From Gaeumannomyces sp. JS-464 (taxonomy: Eukaryota > Ascomycota > Sordariomycetes > Magnaporthales > Magnaporthaceae): a stretch of 64,000 nucleotides of DNA. Under the pieces are notes generated by a model, which saw nothing but the letters and a program-made list of their open reading frames with translations, was not told where the DNA came from and did not search any database. Positions 47,580 through 60,034 of this stretch are shown in pieces (within the stretch, counting starts at the first letter, position 1; the number at the start of each line of letters is the position of its first letter). The DNA lies in NCBI GenBank assembly GCA_002197995.1, contig NGZR01000003.1, positions 2,914,001-2,978,000 of the forward strand, read 5' to 3'. Made by a program: the position numbers and the translations under genes.

Positions 47580-50500
47580 TTTTTAAATGGTATGTTTTTT
47601 ATTTCCCACAGTTCGAAATATGCTTTTCGGTTATCCGTTTATGCTATTTCGGTATTATCCCGCTATTTATCCCAACGGGTGCATTAAGTTAGCACGTGCT
47701 ATATTTTCCCTTTATTCGTTGCCGCATTCGCATAGCGGCGTTACCGCGTCGAGCACGTTTTTGCTAAATAAAAAAGCATTTAAACTTAGCTTTTCCGTTT
47801 TAATTTAAATTACCATTAAATTATATGCTTTTAGCATTCCTTCGTAATACTCGACTATTTTTTTCGTAAATAAAAGGTTATCCGCTAAGCACGCGATCCT
47901 ATGCCGGTTCGCTTTCCTTACCGTTTTCGTTAAACTGGCAATTTTTAACTTCCATTTTATTATTACCTTAGGGTTTTAGCGTTTCGCGTGTTTATGTTTG
48001 GACTTTTTTTCGTTTTCGCGGGGGATTAGTTTGCGTTTCGGTTCCGGGGTTGTTTTAAATCGGTTTTAGCGTTCCGCCCATTCCCTTTTTGCTTAACCGC
48101 TTTAAAAGTATAATTTCCTATTCCGTTCCCGGTATTTTAACCTTTTAAATCGGCCCGCTACTTTTGCTATCGTTTCGTTAATCCGTTATGTTATTCCAAT
48201 TTCCAGCCATTTATTTTTTATATTAATTACTTTTTCGTTTAAATATAAATTTAAAAGTGGCACGTAAGTTTTTATTTTTAAATGGGCTAATAACGTTGCT
48301 TTATATGCTTCGGCTACCACTTTAAAGCATATTCGCTATTTTTTTACTAACTTTTGGTTGCGCTTCGGGGCCGCCCCCGTGGTTCGGTTGGAAAGTGGTA
48401 TGCTACGGCTTTATACGCTATCGCGCTTTTGCATATTACTGCGTATAATTGTTTCGTTTTAGCGAGGCTGCTTTTTTACGTTACCGCTGCGAGTTTTGTT
48501 ATCGCTAATTGTTATTTTTCCTGTTTGCCTTTCGTTTATTTAGTATAAGCTTTAAAATTTAATTTGTAATCCAGCTAAACTCCGAGGAATTTCGCCGCTA
48601 GCGATGGTTATACGTGGGTAGCTCCGGTACGGACCCGGGTTTAGTTTAAAGCTTTGGTAAAATGCAGCAGCTCGGTTTTTAATGCGTTAAATGTTATTCC
48701 TGTTATTTTTGCTTACGTTTGGCATACGTTTTAAGCTTTTTTTAATAGTTATACCGTTTTCGCTATAATACCTTTTATTGCTAAAAGGTTAATATCGTTA
48801 GCGAAGCTAACCATTATTATTTTTGGGATTTTTTCCAGTTTGTCGTATAGTAACGCGATATAAAGGATAAATAATATGGGTAATAGTGGTAATTTTTGCG
48901 GGATTTTTGCAATTACTGGTATTAGCGCTAACGTATTTCGTTAAACCGAAACCGGGCCGTTTTATTTATAAGCTAGCTTTTAATTTATTTAACTATTTTT
49001 AGTGGAAATTTTTTATTTTCGCATTATATTAAACAGTTTAATATGGTTAATATTATTAAATGCTTTTAATAGGTCGAATTGCAATAGCGAGGCTATAACG
49101 CCGTGGTTTTACGTTATTATTATTATGTTTATTATTTGTTTAATAGCGAGTTCGGTATTGCGTTTTTCTTTGTTACCCATTTGTTTTTCCGGTAAAAGTC
49201 CTTTTTCTTTCGCTTCGTTAGCGATCCGTTTTCCTATTATAGCTTTTATAATTTTGGAAATGGACGAGAAAAGTGCGATCGGTTTTTATCCTTCCGCTGT
49301 TTTCCTATTTTTTATACTTTTGCTTAGTTTTAATAGCATTATTGTAAATGCGTTTCGAAAGCGCTTCGGGAAATATTCGAGGTTAAAATTAGCGTTAAGT
49401 ATTTTAAATATAGCTTTTTAGCATAATTGGCCGCATGCTTTTAAAAATCCGTTTAATAGGTTATCCGCTTTTAAAGTTTTCCAGTTTTGCGTTTTTTTTA
49501 AAGCCGTTAATACGTCGCCGTTTTCCGGGTTTACTATATGTTTTATTAAAAACGCGTAATAAAACGTGTCGTTATTAAACGTGGTATTTGTAATATCGGT
49601 TAAATCCGTTTCCGGGCTGGGGTAAAATTTGGCCGCTAAAGCTGTTGCTTTATTTGCGTAAGTGTTAGCTGGTTTTTAATTACCGTTTTTTAATCGATGC
49701 AAATCCGGTAATTTAGTTGGATTTCGTTTTTTATAATTGCGTAATTTCGCCCACCGTTTTACGTTTTAAAAGGTAGCTTTTTTTCTTTTTGTTTTTAATG
49801 CTTCCTTAATAAACTTTTTTTAATACGCGTTAACCGCTTTCCTTTTTTCCTTTATAAAAGCCTTATCCGCTGCTTTTAATTCGTTATAATTGTTTTGTGT
49901 TTTTAACTTTGTATATGCGCGCCGGCACCTTTTCGTTTTTTTAAACAAGTTTGGTAAATTTTAAATTTTAATACGGTATTAGCTTAAAACTGGTTAATAA
50001 TTCTTTTTTAATGCTAACTCGTTAGCGATTAAGGTTAGCTGGTTTATTAATGCGTTTATTTAATTGTCAATATTTTCCGGTATTTCCATATTTTTAATTT
50101 CGATATGCTATATAGCTAATTGTAATGCCTTTTTTTGGTCGTTTTTTATATTAGTGTTTACTTTTTTCCATACCCATTTTTCGGCGGTTTTTTGCCAAAA
50201 CGGCTCCGTTTTAATATTAATTAAAATCATTTAAAAGTGGTAATCCGATCCTTTTATTTCGTCGTTTTTACTTTTGTATTTTACGGTTAACGCGTTAAAT
50301 ACCTATACATGGTCGATTGTGCTTTTTCGTTCGCTAAATTTTTTTTTCGTTACTTTTTCGTAAAGTATTGCAAATTCGAATTTCTACCGGTACGTTAGCG
50401 ATAGTAATACGTTTATTTTTTCGTTTTGTTTGTTATAAACGTTTATATAAATAATACATGTTAAAATCCTTTATAAGCACGGCGTGGTATTATGGTAGTT

Positions 50501-51000
50501 GCGTTTCGATTTTTATTAATAGCGTATGCCATTTTTCTAATGCTTTTAAATCCGGCGAGTATATTAAATAAATATCGATTTTTCCTAATAGGGTTTGCAA
50601 TATTACTGCTGCCTAATCGTATCCGCTTCGGCTTTTTTACGATACGGGGTTTAGCCGTTAATAAACGTATAGTGCTGCGTTTAAACGGTTGTCGGCTTAG
50701 TAATAAACCACCTCGTATTTGCACTTTGCTAGTTTTTTTGGGTTTCTATATCGGTTTAACTCCGGCTTTTATATGGCTATTATATCGTATTTTTTCCTGC
50801 TAAACAGCGGGATATCTCCTTTTTCGTTTCCCTTTTTTATGTTTTAATACAATATCGAAATTACTATGCGGGTTTTTCTGGGCTTTTTAGTGCGTTTTAC
50901 GGGCTAATGCTGTTTATTATCGGTAGCGGTTCGGAAAAAGGAGGAGGGCGGGGGGGGGGGTTATCGAGGTTATTATCCTTTCGGCTTTCTCGCGTATTTG
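47580..51000 (-). pseudogene. LINE-2 ORF2: endonuclease, reverse transcriptase
   Basis: The minus strand shows the endonuclease end (ERKSTIDHV, about 50,310), the reverse transcriptase core IPQKLPLLPILFILYIALLY, and FAND at 48,794-48,805 where FADD is expected. Further on is ELLHFTKALN with FLGV, and the C-terminal block LDAVTPLCECGNE. Stops at former Gln/Trp codons are frequent. Confidence 0.8.
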
Positions 51001-52662
51001 CTCGTTTGCCGTAATAAGGGGTTTAGCTAGCGGGGAGTTCGTTTTAGGGGCGAAGTGTGTTATAAGTGGGGAGGCGGCCGTATGTCGGTTTGGCTTTTAG
51101 GTAATTGTAAATCTTTGCGGGGTTTGCCGATTAATCGGCGTTTTAAAGTCCGGGTCGGTAAATTATTATCCGAATTTAAATTATTCCTTCGTTTTTTATT
51201 AAAGCTCGTTAACCTTCCGGTTTTAAAGGGTTAACGGGCTTGGAAAATAAGGAAAATAACGTTTTTTGTTAATTTATAAACTGCGCCTTTTAGCATAAAC
51301 CTTTTCGGTCGGTTTTAATATGCTTTTTTTGCTTTTCTTATAACGCGTTATGCTATTTCGCATCCCCGGTAAAAGGCCGGGTACGGTTTATTGCAATTTA
51401 TGCATTTAGGTAGCTTTTTAATATTAATAATAAGCGTTGCATTAGTGTTTTTCTTTTTAGTGTTTCGGTTTTTCGCAATGCGGGCACCGGCTCGGTTTAA
51501 TGCAAAACTTTTAACGGTATTTTTATTTAAAACAGTTATAACATTGGTTGGTTTTAGCGTTTAATATAAATAGCTTGCAATTATAAATTACTGCTTTTAT
51601 TATAAATCCTCGTTCGCATGCTTAATCCGCTACCGTTATCGATCCGATATAAGCTAATACTATAGCATATCCGTAAAAAGTCCGGGCCGGCCATACGTAT
51701 ATGGATTTAACTTTTGCGTTTCGGTTTTCGGCGTTTAAACTTTTAATAAATGCGTTTAGGTTTTTTGGAAGTGCTTTTTATTTAAAACCTCGAATTACTA
51801 CGTCGTATATCCGCACCCGGATCGTTACCTAATCGCCGAATATTTTTTTCACCCAATCGTCTTTTTTTATGTTTTTTTGCGTTTGCTTAAAAGCATATTA
51901 TTACGTTTCCGCTTCGGAACGTTTTATTGCCCGTATTATCGTGCTTAATTAGTTATTTAACGCTTGTACAAGTGTTTATCGTTAATCGCTTTTTAATTGC
52001 CTTTAAAGGTTTTTCCTACGTTTACGATAATCTTTCGTTCGACTTTCGACGGTATAAAATCGGGGTGGGGTTGCGCCGTGTTCGGGCTATTGGCGTGGTT
52101 AGGTCGACTCGGTTCCGCCCGGCATTCGGGCCGGCAAGCCCGTGGCTAATGCAATAGCATAGGACTTTTTAATATTAACCAATGCTTTTTAACTTCCTTA
52201 AATATTTTTGCTTTAAGCTTTTGCAGCGTATCGTTAGTTACTAGTCCTTTTGCGGCGGTTTTCGCGCTAACGAGCCGCTTTCGCGTTAATCCCTCGCTTC
52301 GTTAACTCCGACACTAGTTGTAAAACTTCCGGCAACTTTCTATTAATTACAACAAGGCTTTAGCTTGTTAATAATTTCTTTTTCTCTTTATTTTGGCGGT
52401 TGCGCGCCGGTTTCGTATTAATATCGCTGCTTCCCCGTGTTTAAAAACGCGTTAGGAAGATTTACCGTATGCGTACCGACTGGCCGCGAGCCCAAAATCG
52501 ATCGCCATCGATTTTTGGCCGCGCTGTTGGCGCGCGCACGATGCGGCATCGATCCGGGGTCGAGTTGGTTGCGAGGAGTTCGATTTTGGCGTCGGAATGG
52601 ATTATTTGGAAGGGCTAACCGGCTACGCGTTTTTAAGGTCGCAGCAGCTTTTTTTTCGACTT

Positions 52663-54072
52663 GTTTTTTTCGATATTAAATTATTAAAAATGGCAAGTAA
52701 TTAATTCGAAGGTTTTTTTATCCTTATACTGCTTAGTAATTTTTAATATCGTATTTGGATTTAAAAAACTTTTTTTTATAAAGCCGTAAGCATTTATAGC
52801 TTATTTTTGCGGTAAAAAAGGCAATTTTTTACTTTTTCGTCTTTTCCCGGCCTTTTTAAATGGTTTTAATACCTAAAATTCGTTTTGCTAGCTTTACGAA
52901 TTTTATTGGTAAATTTTGCAATTTATTATATAATAATGCTATAAAATTTAGCGGATGCGAAAAGTATAAATAAAGGTTTTTAATTTTTTATATCGTAATT
53001 TCCGTCGTTAAAACCGCGGTTTTAGGTTTAAAAAAATGTTTTTTTTTACAAAATTATTGCAATTAGCTAATTTTTATTCCTTTTTTTAGGTTTATATTAA
53101 AATAGCTTTAAAAGCATATCGGCTTTATTATTTTGTTTGCCCGGTTTATAATGGATTATAAAGTTATAATTAACTAATTGTTAAGCTTAATAAGCTTACC
53201 GCTTATTAAAAACTTTAACGGTAAAGAAGTATTTTAAATTTCGGTAATTCGTATAAACTTTTATCCGGTGTTTACCTTTTTTTAAAATAATAACGTTATT
53301 TGTTAAAGTTATTAACGATTGCTAAAAGCTTTTTATCGTAAATTTCGTAATTAATTTCGGCCGCGGTTATTTTACGAAAATGAAAAGCGATAAAGTAAAG
53401 CTTGCTTATAATAAGGTTTTGTTAAAAAAGTACCGCGCTATAAGCAAAGTTTAAAAAATCGGCTTTTACTTATGTAAAAGCTTTAAGTTAAGATGTTAAA
53501 AAATTAAAAGCGACGTAAATGCTTTTTTAAGCGATTCGAAAGTTTATTATACATTTTTAATTTAACTTTATTAACTTTTAAAAAGGGAGTTAGCCGTAAT
53601 TAAAAGTTAAACGATAAACGAAAACTTTTAATAAATCGTTTGTAAAAGTTGGCAAAACTAACGAACGATTAGTAGTTTTTAATGTTTTTAAAGCTTTTTA
53701 ATTAATAATGGCTTAAATTTTATCGTTAAATATAAAAATGCTTTAAAAGCTAATAATATGTTTAAAAAATTCGATTTTTTAAATTAATTAAACGCATTTA
53801 CAAAAGGCCACGGCGAGGTTATAATCCGTTAAACGTTATAGGACTTCCCGAATTAACTCGTTATATTATTTTTTAGTTTTTACGTAAATTAAAAAATCGT
53901 TAAAGTATATTAAAGAATTTGCGTTTATTAAGTTTTTAAAAACGTAGTTTATAAGGCTTTAAAAGGTAGCCGAGGCATTAATAAAGCCTATTAACATAAC
54001 GGTGTATACGAAAAAGTCGTATTTGCAACGAAATGTTATAAGCTACTTATAACCTTTTTTTATACGGATTAA
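52663..54072 (-). mobile_element. Gypsy C reverse transcriptase, RNase H and integrase start, antisense
   Basis: From 54,072 downward the minus strand reads LIRIKKGY, then reverse transcriptase remnants, RNase H (ITAAEINYEIYDKKLLAIV, about 53,310-53,390), and the integrase start, which is cut by LINE-2. It continues the reading that stops at 22,012 on the plus strand. TSD ATTAA is at 54,068-54,072. Confidence 0.8.
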
Positions 54073-54550
54073 TGTTTTAATTAAAAGTTTGCTTTTAAAG
54101 TAAAGCACTTCGAGGGTGGAAAAAACAGTATCGCTAATGCTAGTAAACAGGGAATTACGTAACTTAAAAAGACAATTTAATTGCTTGCCCTATAAGATGT
54201 TTAAAAGCTAACTTAAGTTAATTAATGCCGAAGCCTTAATTAAAACTTCCTAAAACAAAAGGAAATCCATCTTTTATATACACGCTGCTTTTTTTTTAGT
54301 AGTTTTTGGATTTATAGCTTTGTCCTTTGGCTACCACAAATCTACAAATCCATTTTAAATTTATAGCTTTGTTTTTTGGCTATTACAAATCCACAAATCC
54401 ATTTTAGATTTATAGTTTTGTTTTTTGGCTATTACAAATCTATAAATCCATTTTGGGTTACGTGATTCCACGTGTTATAGTGCGGGGCAAAAGTACCACT
54501 TAAAGCCTTTCCCGTCCTATTGCTTTAAGGCTTGCATGCTGGTTGTAACA
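54073..54550 (-). repeat. Family A 3' LTR, antisense, with 48-bp tandem units
   Basis: It reads TGTTTTAATT ... GGTTGTAACA on the plus strand (478 bp, equal to the 22,013 LTR). Three units of about 48 bp lie at 54,308-54,453. It is adjacent to the target copy ATTAA, which pairs it with the LTR at 22,013. Confidence 0.85.
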
Positions 54551-57274
54551 TTAGGTTTCCCTTTTTAGGCCATGTTTTTTTGGCTATATCTTGTCGCCCC
54601 GCCTTTTGTTAATAGTAAGTACTTTCCTTTTTTACCATTTCCTATCCTTTTTTTATTTTAACAAAATGTTTAATCGGGTGCGAAAACGTCCTTTTACAAA
54701 GAAAACCTTTTAACGTAAGGATTTGCTCGCTTAAGTCGTTTTTTTTTCTGTTAAAATGCTTTCCTGCTTTTTCTATTACGAGGTTTTAAAGCGTGAAAAG
54801 TGCGAAGCCTTTTTTTAAAACTCGTCGCGGTGCGTGGAATGTTTTGGTTTAAAAAGAAAATGCGCGCGATCCGACGCGGCATCGACGTTATAAAAAAAAA
54901 ACGTGTCGAGCGGGAAGAGGTTAACCGGAAAGCTTACTAAGCTGCTTTATAACCCGAGCCATTCGTAGCTTTTGCCGTTTTTTTTAACTAGCAAGCGTTT
55001 AAAGTTAATCTTAACTTAAATTTGCTTGCTTTTTTTAATTCCCGTAAGTTGTTTTCTTTTTATCGTTTTTATAAAACCCGTAGCATACTGGGTGTAGCTT
55101 TAGTTCTTCCTTACCGAGGTTAACTTTTTTGCAAATGCTTTCGTTAATACTTTTTTAAAAGTTTTTAGCAATGCTTAAAGTTCGTTGCTTTTTCCCACGT
55201 GTTTTTTTCGTAGCCGTACTTTTTCCATTTAATTAGGTACTTTTTAAGCCTGCTTTTCGGTTTGTAGTTTAAAACTTTTTCGACTTTGTACTTTTGTTTT
55301 AGGTCGACTTTTATTAACTCGTCGCTTTTAAAACCCGGTAGCGCTGGTTCGAATAAAAAAATATAAAAAACCGGGTAAGATTTTATAGTTAGCGGTAGTT
55401 AAAATTCATAATTTACGTTCGAAACCTTTTTTAATACTTTAAACGGTCCTAGTTTTTTGTGGTTTAGTTTATCGCTCGGTCGTTTTATTTTAATATTTCG
55501 TTAAAAAAGATAAACGCTATTCTTTTTTTTAAAAGTCGGTTTTTCGATTTTTTTTTTGTTTGCTTAAAAGTGTTTATACAGTTTGGTAAACTCCGTTACT
55601 TGTATTTCCGCTATTAAAGCATGTTTTTTGCTTTAGGTTTTTTATACGCCGTAAGCGTAAACTTGTAATTCGCATAAAACGGTATAATTTTTATACTTTT
55701 ATAAATTAAACTATTATAAGCGAATTAAGCTATGGGAAATAGTTATACTTAATCGTTTTTTATAATTAACGTAATAACGTAAATATTGCTTTATAGTTTA
55801 ATTTATTTACTTCGTTTGTTTATTTGTTTAAAAGTGGTAAGTTATAAATAAAAAGTGCTTCGCTTTTAGCTTATTTATAAGCCTTTTTTAAAACTTGCTT
55901 ATAAATAGCTTGTTTTTATTTATAATTAAGCGGTTCGGCGTGCCGTATTCCGCTATTACGTGTTTAATAAAAACGTACACTAGTTTTGTAACGTCGCTAC
56001 TTTTTTATATAGTAAAAACAAAGCGTATTTGGTAAACTTATTTATTATTACTAATACATTATCGTATTTAATTTTAATTATCGGTTTTTTAAATTAGGAA
56101 AGTTTAATAACGAAATTTATAATAATTTTTTGCTATATTTCGCTTAGCGTTAGCAGTGGTTGCAAAAGCTTATAAAGCTTATGCTTATTGGCTTTATTTT
56201 TAACGTAATTTTCGCAATTTTTTATTGCGTTTTATATTTCGGCTTAAATTTTTGCAAACCCGTAATATTATTATAACCGTTTTTACGTTTTAATTACGCT
56301 TTAATAGCTATATGCCAATTGGTTATAAACTTGTTAAATTTTTTTTAAAGTTTAAACTTTTTTTATTAAACCGTTTTAACGAATATCCTTTATGCCGAAA
56401 CCAAAAATCCGTTTGGTTTTTCCGTTAAAATTACTTGTATTTTTTTAGGTATTATAATTTAATAGTTTAATCGTCGGTTTAAAGCGTTCGCCCGGCCGTT
56501 TTTCGACTTTTTTTGGTATTCGATCCGAATATCGTAATTTTGCAAAAACTCGTTTTAACGCATTTATCGCTTATTTAGGTTTTTGCTAATAGTAAAATGT
56601 GTAAAGTTTTTATAATTTATATATATTATAACCTAGTGCTTTGCTTTATAAAAGTATAATTACCACTTTTTAAAAGCTTAAATAATTGCTAAAAGTTTTT
56701 TATCGTAAATTTAATAGTTTAATTTAAATTTATTTAACTTTTGTAAAAAAACGCGCAAAAATATAACCGTTTTTAATTATCTCGTTATTCGAATTAGCCG
56801 TTAATCGCGTAATCCGACGCGTCGGTTTTTACTTTAAAAAGTTTTTTTAAGTTTAAAAATGCTAATACTAGTTTTTTTAACACGGCGTTTCGTAATAATT
56901 TAAAAGCTGTTTGTTTTTATTTTTCCTAATAAAACTAGTAGTTATTTTTGGTAAAATTAATAAGTAAAATAGCGATTTTGCTATAACCACGAATAAACCG
57001 TTTGTAAAAGTTTAAAAATCCTAAAAACCTTTAAACTTTCGTAACGTTTTTAAAATATAAGCTATTTTTTTTAACTTTTTCGATTTTTTTAAAATTTATG
57101 CAAACTTGTTCAAATGTAATTACAAATTTTAAAAAAGCGATTTTTTGCGAATGCTATTCGCACTTTTTTAACTTAATTAAAAGCTTTGCATTTAATAGCT
57201 TTTAAAATACCTTATATACGTGCTAGCTGTGCTTTTCCGTCGTTTTCGAAAAAAATTAAAATATCGTTTAAATA
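54551..57274 (-). mobile_element. Family A 3' half, antisense: reverse transcriptase end to polypurine tract
   Basis: In the minus sense: YLNDILIFFENDGK (reverse transcriptase box with Asn for Asp, near 57,260), RNase H (56,560-56,900), integrase (55,480-56,500), chromodomain (55,200-55,400). The accessory ORF is on the plus strand at about 54,780-55,060. It is cut at the YLDD box by pogo copy 5. Confidence 0.78.
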
Positions 57275-58041
57275 ACGTGGTTTACAAGCGAATGCCACAC
57301 ATAAACAAGTGCTATAATTAACGCGTTTACGCGTTAATCCAACTTTATCCACGAATATTTCCATAACAAACAATGGCAAACCAAAACGACAAACGCAAAA
57401 TTGTTTTAGCCTTTTAAACGATCGCATCGAATTTACAATTAAATATCCGGGGCGCCGTTAAAATTTACGAAATCGACTTTTCCACTTTCGCCCGGCGAAA
57501 GCGCGGCCAACCTGCTTAACGCGATACCATACTTAAATTACGGAAATTAACGGAATCCGAAAAAAAAGCGCTTATTAAATATATACTCGAGCTAAATTCG
57601 CGAGCATTTTTTTCCCGGCTTTTTGGTATTAAAAATATAGCTAACCGATTGCTTGCCGAACGCGACGCGGGCGTCGTTGGTAAAAACTGGGTCGCGAATT
57701 TCGTTAAACGCCGCGCAAAGCTCGGTACGCGCTGGATTTGAAAGTACGACTATTAAAAAGCCAAATGCGAAAATCCTAAGCTTGTTTTTGCCTAATTCGA
57801 CTTTATACGAAATACTATAAATAAATATGGCATTTAAAATAAAAACATTTATAATTTTCGATAAAACCGGCTTTTTTATAGGCATAATCGCCGCCGTTAT
57901 ATTATTATAATATCGGAAAGCCGTAGTAAAGCAAAATTGGTTTAGCTTAGCAACCGGGAATGGGCTACGGTTATTTAAAAGGTTAACTATTACGGTTAAG
58001 CGATCCCCTTTTTTATTATCGTTAAAAGGCAATACCATTTG
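57275..58041 (+). mobile_element. pogo-type DNA transposon, copy 5, truncated
   Basis: Only the first 767 bases remain, from the terminal repeat (ACGTGGTTTACAAGCGAATG) through about the first half of the transposase. Homology to copies 1 and 4 stops at 58,041, where a copia LTR begins. Confidence 0.85.
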
Positions 58042-60034
58042 TGTTAATAGGAGTGGTACTTTTGTAAGCACGGAGATCTCTTAAAAGGAAAGAACAAAAA
58101 TCTATAAATTTGGAACTGGTGTTTGTAATAATGCATATTTATGTAGGAATCTAATTACAAAAAGGGGATCGCAAAATCCCCTTTTGTAAGCTCGTAAAAG
58201 CGCACGGCCCGTGGGCTTGCAGCTTTACGAGGCGTGGGCCCTTTTTAAATGCACGCGTTAAATCACGTGGATTAACACTGGCAATTCTTTCTTTAAGCGC
58301 GTGCATCGGTAAATGCTCGTTTTCCTAAATCCCGGGATTTTATAATACTAATAACAAAAGAATCCGGATCTAATAACCTACTTTAAAAACAAAAGAAAAA
58401 AAGGCAAAGGGATTGTGCTAAATATCGGTAGGGATTATAAATAAGGACTGTAAATAAAAACAATAGGAAGTGGGGCAATGTTTAGTTAAGCGCTTATGGG
58501 ATTAAGTAATACCGGATTAAATGCGCATAATAGCAGTAAATAAATTTAATAAAGATTTATTAAGCCGTGTGCGTGCTAATTAGTGTAATAGGAAGGAGCA
58601 AATCGGAAGGATAACTTAAAAGGCCTGGGATATTTTAAAAGCCGTAAGCTTTAATCGTTGTAATTTGGAACTTAATCTTTACAACCACAAATATCGATAT
58701 CCCCGCTACCTGCTTGCCTGCCTGCCGATTTTTGCTTTACTGTTTTACTGCTCGACTAATTACCGCGATGGTATCCACTCGCTTTAAAAGAGCTGGTAAA
58801 GGCAAATCTGTTAAAAAAGGTTAAATTGGCGTTAAAACGGTCCCAAATAGTGGCGTTAAAAAAACTCGTGCTAAAAAGGGAAAAGGCAAATCCCCTGCTC
58901 GCCCGCGCCTTGCAAAAGGCAAATAAAGATCGTTCCCATGCCTAAATTGCCTTAACTCTCTTTTAGCCGGCAAGTTCGATAAAATTAGGTGTTTTAACAC
59001 CGAGCCGGTCGGTAACCGTTGCTGGTTTTATGCTTTTAGTTATTCGTGCTAGCCGGTGTAAGTAATTTTTTAAGCTTTGGTTTGCTAATTTTTTGCGCTA
59101 ACGACCGGTAATCCTAAAATCGCAATAGCTCCAACCAAAAAGTTTATAACTAAATACTTCCGCGAAATTACTGTTAATAAGGTATAATGGCTAATTTTTT
59201 ATTTGGCTATTTTAATGCTTTGTTAACCGTGCTTTAACTATTCCTAGGATTTTGCGAAATAGCGCACTACCACCAAATGCATAATCCTTTTTAAAAAGGA
59301 GGAATAAGCCGGTAAAGTTAACGCTAATTTTATTAAAATAAGTGCTACTAAGCGGAAAGCGGCGGGCCGCGTTACCGCTTAGCGTATGTTCGATACGGCG
59401 TTTTTGGGAGCAGGGGACAGCTTGTTTGGAGCTTTTAACGATAACGAGGATAAGAACGAAAAAATGGCCGAAAAGGGAAAGGAGAATAAAAGTGCTAATA
59501 ATATTAACAAATAAGCTGGTAATGTGTTCGGCAATAGTGGAGGTTTTTCCTAAAGCTTAGGATGGTCGTTTGTGGGATCGTTTTCCGGTTATTTTAGCGT
59601 TTTAATAATTTCGTTTTTTTTAGTTACATCGTTAGCCATTTTTAAGTTATAATAAATCGATTTTAACCGCTTTCCTTCGCTTTTTTTTATTGTTTTTCGC
59701 GCTTTATTTAACCTTCGATTCGTACCGTTATCGTATTGCTTGTAACTAAATCTTTTAAAGCCTTATTTAGCTAATTTTTGGTTATCGCGTTTGCCGGATT
59801 ATTTAATCCTGCGATTTAGCGGATCTCGTCGATTTCGCGGCTTTCGTAGGATTTTTTAAATGCTATAACATTAATTATAAGCCTTTTTTCCGCTATTATG
59901 CCTAATTATACGAAGCATTAATATAGCGAAAAGCTATCGGTGCAAATTATTAATTTCGGGGCTTTTAATTTAGCTTTTTAAAAATCGTTACGAGTGTTAA
60001 ATTAAAAACGTAGGTTACATCAAACCCGCTAACC
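58042..60034 (-). mobile_element. Ty1/copia 3' end, antisense, with an opposite-strand ORF
   Basis: The minus strand at 59,690-59,960 encodes the end of a copia RNase H: KSYESREIDEIR, NNPANAITKN and TVRIEG. To its left is a plus-strand ORF, then an LTR-like region starting TGTTAATAGGAGTGG at 58,042 whose inner end is not clear (before 58,700). A hairpin lies at 58,155-58,190. Only this 3' part of the element is present. Confidence 0.65.
58768..59553 (+). pseudogene. Antisense spliced ORF of the copia element, Cys-rich
   Basis: From ATG 58,768 the frame gives a Lys/Arg-rich start, then a cysteine block with FPCLNCLNSLLAG, IRCF, NRCW and YSC. The in-frame stops in exon 1 are nearly all TAA/TAG of the Gln type. 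A GTATAATGG...ATTCCTAG intron (59,182-59,247, 66 nt, with GCTTTAAC as branch site) keeps the frame and leads to DFAKQR-like codons and an acidic tail to 59,553. It lies downstream of copia pol on the opposite strand. It may bind nucleic acid through its cysteines, but the function is unknown. Confidence 0.55.

Larger units (their letters stand above)
45725..52662 (-). mobile_element. LINE-2: second non-LTR retrotransposon, RIP-mutated
   Basis: About 6.94 kb, flanked by near-identical target copies (45,708-45,724 and 52,663-52,678, T-run followed by CGATATTA). The 3' tail is an ATTATTAGTT-type simple repeat. In the minus sense it has ORF1 with a zinc knuckle (KCINCNKPYPAFYRGC, about 51,370-51,420), endonuclease (about 50,200-51,000), reverse transcriptase (about 48,500-49,400) and a C-terminal Cys region (about 47,650-47,770). 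A 1.85-kb 3' region carries an ORF on the other strand. Its sequence is distinct from LINE-1. Confidence 0.85.

Noticed and set aside
49002..49421. Hydrophobic plus-strand frame resembling a membrane protein
   Set aside because: It is the reverse of the LINE-2 reverse transcriptase. Hydrophobicity comes from AT-rich codons.
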